Under the pieces are notes generated by a model. That model saw only the letters and a list, made by a program, of their open reading frames with translations, was not told the origin of the DNA and did not search any database. Positions 61,006 to 64,000 of a stretch of DNA of 64,000 nt are shown piece by piece. This stretch comes from Seriola aureovittata (taxonomy: Eukaryota; Chordata; Actinopteri; Carangiformes; Carangidae), in the NCBI RefSeq assembly GCF_021018895.1, contig NC_079384.1, positions 21,998,140 to 22,062,139 of the forward strand. The letters are read 5' to 3'. A program made the position numbers and the translations under genes. Every line of letters starts with the position of its first letter. The first letter of the stretch is position 1.

Positions 61006-63640
61006 CCAGGCTGGTGGAGGTGGAGCAATCGCTTGGTGAGGAGAGTCTCCCCTCCACAAAACAGTTGCTTCCAGCTCAACCTACCTGTCGCAGGCGAAGC
61101 TCCCCCCTCCAGGAAGAGGGCTAAAACTCAGGTGGAGCCGCTATCTGTGGAGCTGGCTCAGATGATGTCTCTTCTCCTGACCCTGTGTCCTGGTGTTCAG
61201 ACAGGATGTGGAGACACCTGCTCAGCCCTTGCTTGAATCATTCCCTGATGAAGATGTTGCCTCGGTAGCGGCCTCAGCCACCCTTTTTCAAGATGATGGT
61301 GAGGAGGGTGTGTCCCATGTTTCGGCGCCGGGCTCTCGCTTCTTGGACCAGAGCTCCATGAATGACACTGGGGTCAGCTGTATGAGGACTATCGTCTGCA
61401 TGGCCCTAGCTTGTCTGCAGCTGGACATGCCATCTGAACCGGCACCTTTTTTTGACACATTGTTCCTCCCTCAGGAGTATTTGAGGGAGCTGCATGCATG
61501 CTGGGAGGACACTAGAAGGCGCTCCCATCTTTCTTCAGATGGCCGATCCTTGGCTGCAATGCAAGATGCAGCAAAGTTGGCTGCACCGCTGTAGAGCCAC
61601 TGGAGCGTACCATCCAGGCTGGAAAGACCAGACGACAGCTCTCGGGTCTCCACAGAGCTGTGTTCCTTCCTGGCAGGGTGTCCCCAAGACCTCCAGGGGT
61701 CACAGGGCCAGCAATTGTGGCCTTGTGGCCGGTCGTTGGTTATTTTTCCCAGCAGTAGCTCAGATGCTGGGCTGCTCACTTCCGACCCCTGGGTAATTTC
61801 CACCTTGGCCCACGGGTACAAGATACAATTCCGACGCCGTCTCCCAGCTTCCAAACAGGTCAGGAAGACCATCATCCAGGACCCAGCAAGGCTTTGGGCC
61901 TGAACCAGGATCTTTCCACCCTTCTGGCCAAGGGCACAATAGAACCAGTATATTATTTTCCACATGGTGGGTGCAACAGACATGCTTCGAACTGTTGACC
62001 CAGGGGTATCGTTCACGTCACACATCAACTTGAAGGACACAGGCAGTTTGTACGTTTTGCCTTCCAAGGCCGTTGTTTTCAGTTCTGTGTGCTTGCGTTC
62101 GGTCTCTCCCTCTCCCCCAGGGTTTTCACCAGGTGCTTGGCGGCGGCTCTCTTGCGCCTGCAGTCATGGGGCATGAAAATTCCTACCGTGCCTGGATGAC
62201 TGGCTGATCTGTGTACCATCCAGGGCTCAGGCGACCAAAGACACAGCTCTCCTCCTCTCTGGCTTGGACCAGCTGGGTCTCAGTCAATTTCGACGAGAGC
62301 TTATTGACTCCCTCTCAGAGCACAATTTTCATAGGTGTGACTCTGAACATCGTCACTATGAGGGTCTGTCCATTCCTATTAGCGTGTGAACGACATTTTG
62401 TCTACAGTTTCTTGCTTTCTTTCAAAAGGGGCCATATGTCCAGTTCCTGCACCTCTTGGGCGAAATGACAGTGGCCTAAACCATTGTTCCCTTGGACTTA
62501 TTGTCTCTGCGCCCTCAGCAAAGCTGGCTGAACAGCTTCCACTTGGATGCCAAGTGGCAAATACAGGAGGCTAAGAGTGTAAAGGCAGTGCGTCCTCGCT
62601 CTGGCCCCATGGAGGGGAAGTCTTATATGGAGAGGGGCGTCCCCATGGTTTCCATCCCATCTCGCAGAGAAACTGTCACAACGGATGCCAGCCTCTGGGG
62701 TTGGGGTGGAGTGTGGCAGAACAGGATGGTAGAAGGATAATGGTCTGCACAGGAGGGTGCAGGGCATATCAATGTGCTAGAGCTACGGGCTGTGCACATG
62801 GCTCTCAAACACTTCCTGCCATACCTGAAGGGGAGGCATGTACTTATGTGGTCAGGGGCAGCCCTGCAGCTGAACAGCTTGCAGGCGATGTATTTGCTGG
62901 GGCAGAGGAAACAGGCTGCAGGCTTCCTCTCCCGTCACGAGCCTACACAGGGGGAGTGGCGACTCCATCCAGAGGTGGTGCACGCCATCTGGGGTCTTTT
63001 CGTCAGGGCCGAGGTGGGTCTCTTCGCCTCAGAGGCATGCGACCCACTGTCCCCTCTGGTTCTCCTTGATGGACAAGACCAGTCCTTTGGGTCAGGATGT
63101 GCTGGAGCATGCTTGGAGCCTACTTTCCACCTTTCCAGCTATTCCTCTGATATTGCCCATACTTCAGAGAGTGCTCCAAGAGGGCCACAGACTTCTGCTG
63201 GGGCCCCTTCTGGCCAGCAAGGACCTGGTTCCCTCTGCTGCACAGGCTCTGCCGCGGCTCCTGTTCCCTGACAGGACAGATCTACTATCCCAGTTAGGGG
63301 GTCACATTTGGCATCCCAATCCTTGCCTCCAACTGTGCGTTTGGCCCCTATTGATAGTGCCGGAGCACCTTCCACACGTTTACAATATGATAACAGGTGG
63401 AAACTCTTTTCACACCGGTGTGTAAGATGGGGCGAGGACCCAGTGCATTGCACTGTACCTATTATTTTGGAGTTTCTGCAGAGGGTCGTTCTCCCTCTAC
63501 ATTCAGGGACTATGTGGCTGCTATTTCATGTAGGCACGCTTGGGTCGGGGAGCCACAGTCTAGTGTCCAATTTCATAAGCTGGGCACAAAGTCACAGAAC
63601 AGAGACTGGAACTAGCAGGCAAGCAAGACACAGACATATT
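61006..63640 (+). mobile_element. DIRS-like retrotransposon remnant (gag, RT, RNase H, recombinase start)
   Basis: Pieces in order: a gag-like region (61033-61590); reverse transcriptase parts GYKIQFRRRLPAS (about 61827), FGLSLSPRVFTRCLAAALLR (about 62107-62160) and CLDDWLI (about 62189, usual YLDDW); RNase H parts TTDASLWGWGGVW and LELRAVHMALKHFLPYLKG, with the later catalytic part deleted; EWRLHPEVV; DRTDLLSQLGG; and the beginning of the tyrosine recombinase (LQYDNRWKLFSHRCVRWG, about 63380). It has many frameshifts and stops and no recombinase catalytic residues. No inverted terminal repeats were recognised. Confidence 0.8.
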
Positions 63641-64000
63641 AAGGGACAAGTTTTATCAGACAGACAAGAGGCTAGTTTAGCAGGGCAGACAGACTTGAGA
63701 GAAATGCTCTGTAAGCTAGCACCTTAATGTTAGCCTACTGTGATTAGCTGACATCAAACCTGGAGAGGAGAAAACGCATTTACTTGATTGTTGTTCCCAC
63801 AATTCACTCTCATTGTTTTTTTTTTCTGTTTTGGTCACCAGAAGGATAGTTCCGCTTCTTCCTTTCATCAAAGTTGTAAACATTGACACCCCTTTCACCA
63901 GAGGGAGATTGAGGGGCCTTGCACATTTTGCGGAGGCCTACACGACTTGCGTATTGAGTGTATAGGCCTGACCAACTCTGAAAAACATGCAGGCATTGAT

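Larger units (their letters stand above)
59016..64000 (+). other. Beginning of intron 10 of ryr2-like gene
   Basis: At least 4985 bp of intron without any further ryr2 exon. From about 60040 it consists of an LTR-like stretch, a hAT-like element and a DIRS-like retrotransposon remnant. 59020-60030 and 63650-64000 show nothing I can assign. Confidence 0.8.

Noticed and set aside
62300..62330. CACTATGAGGG as the start of ryr2 exon 11 (HYEGG)
   Set aside because: The surrounding sequence is DIRS reverse transcriptase, with no acceptor and no continuation of the ryr2 reading.

Overview
This is a vertebrate, almost certainly teleost fish, genomic window. It has small exons with GT-AG introns, very frequent long CA/TG microsatellites, and many fragments of fish-type transposable elements (Tc1-like, hAT-like, Harbinger-like, tRNA-derived SINEs, L2/Rex-type LINEs, a DIRS-like element, LTR-like blocks). 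There is no bacterial-style gene organisation.

The only host gene I can support is a cardiac-type ryanodine receptor (ryr2-like) on the + strand. Eight coding exons are present: 33987-34106, 34615-34719, 38969-38989 (a 21-nt microexon), 48171-48245, 49712-49790, 56681-56793, 57567-57666 and 58919-59015. By alignment from memory with mammalian RYR2 they are exons 2, 3, 4, 6, 7, 8, 9 and 10. They encode the cytosolic N-terminal beta-trefoil (IP3-receptor-like suppressor/MIR) part of the Ca2+ release channel, about residues 17-257. All phases are compatible and every exon has AG/GT boundaries. The 15-nt microexon 5 of mammalian RYR2 was not found. Exon 1 and everything from exon 11 on lie outside the window or were not recognisable.

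Layout: 1-33986 is intron 1 (or intron 1 plus upstream DNA), mostly unremarkable AT-rich sequence with scattered transposon remnants. 33987-59015 is the exon-bearing part, with introns of 508, 4249, 9181, 1466, 6890, 773 and 1252 bp. 59016-64000 is the start of intron 10, filled by an LTR-like block, a hAT-like element and a decayed DIRS-like retrotransposon.

Points worth a second look are dinucleotide repeats placed directly at splice sites of exons 2, 3 and 8 (with a (TG)n/(CA)n pair bracketing exons 2-3), the microexon, a minus-strand LTR-like element carrying a roughly 1.8-kb repetitive open reading region, a perfect 20-bp hairpin, and transposons with visible target-site duplications. 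I did not find convincing evidence of an undescribed gene system. Most long ORFs are microsatellite or transposon translations. Family names for repeats are from memory of consensus sequences and were not searched.
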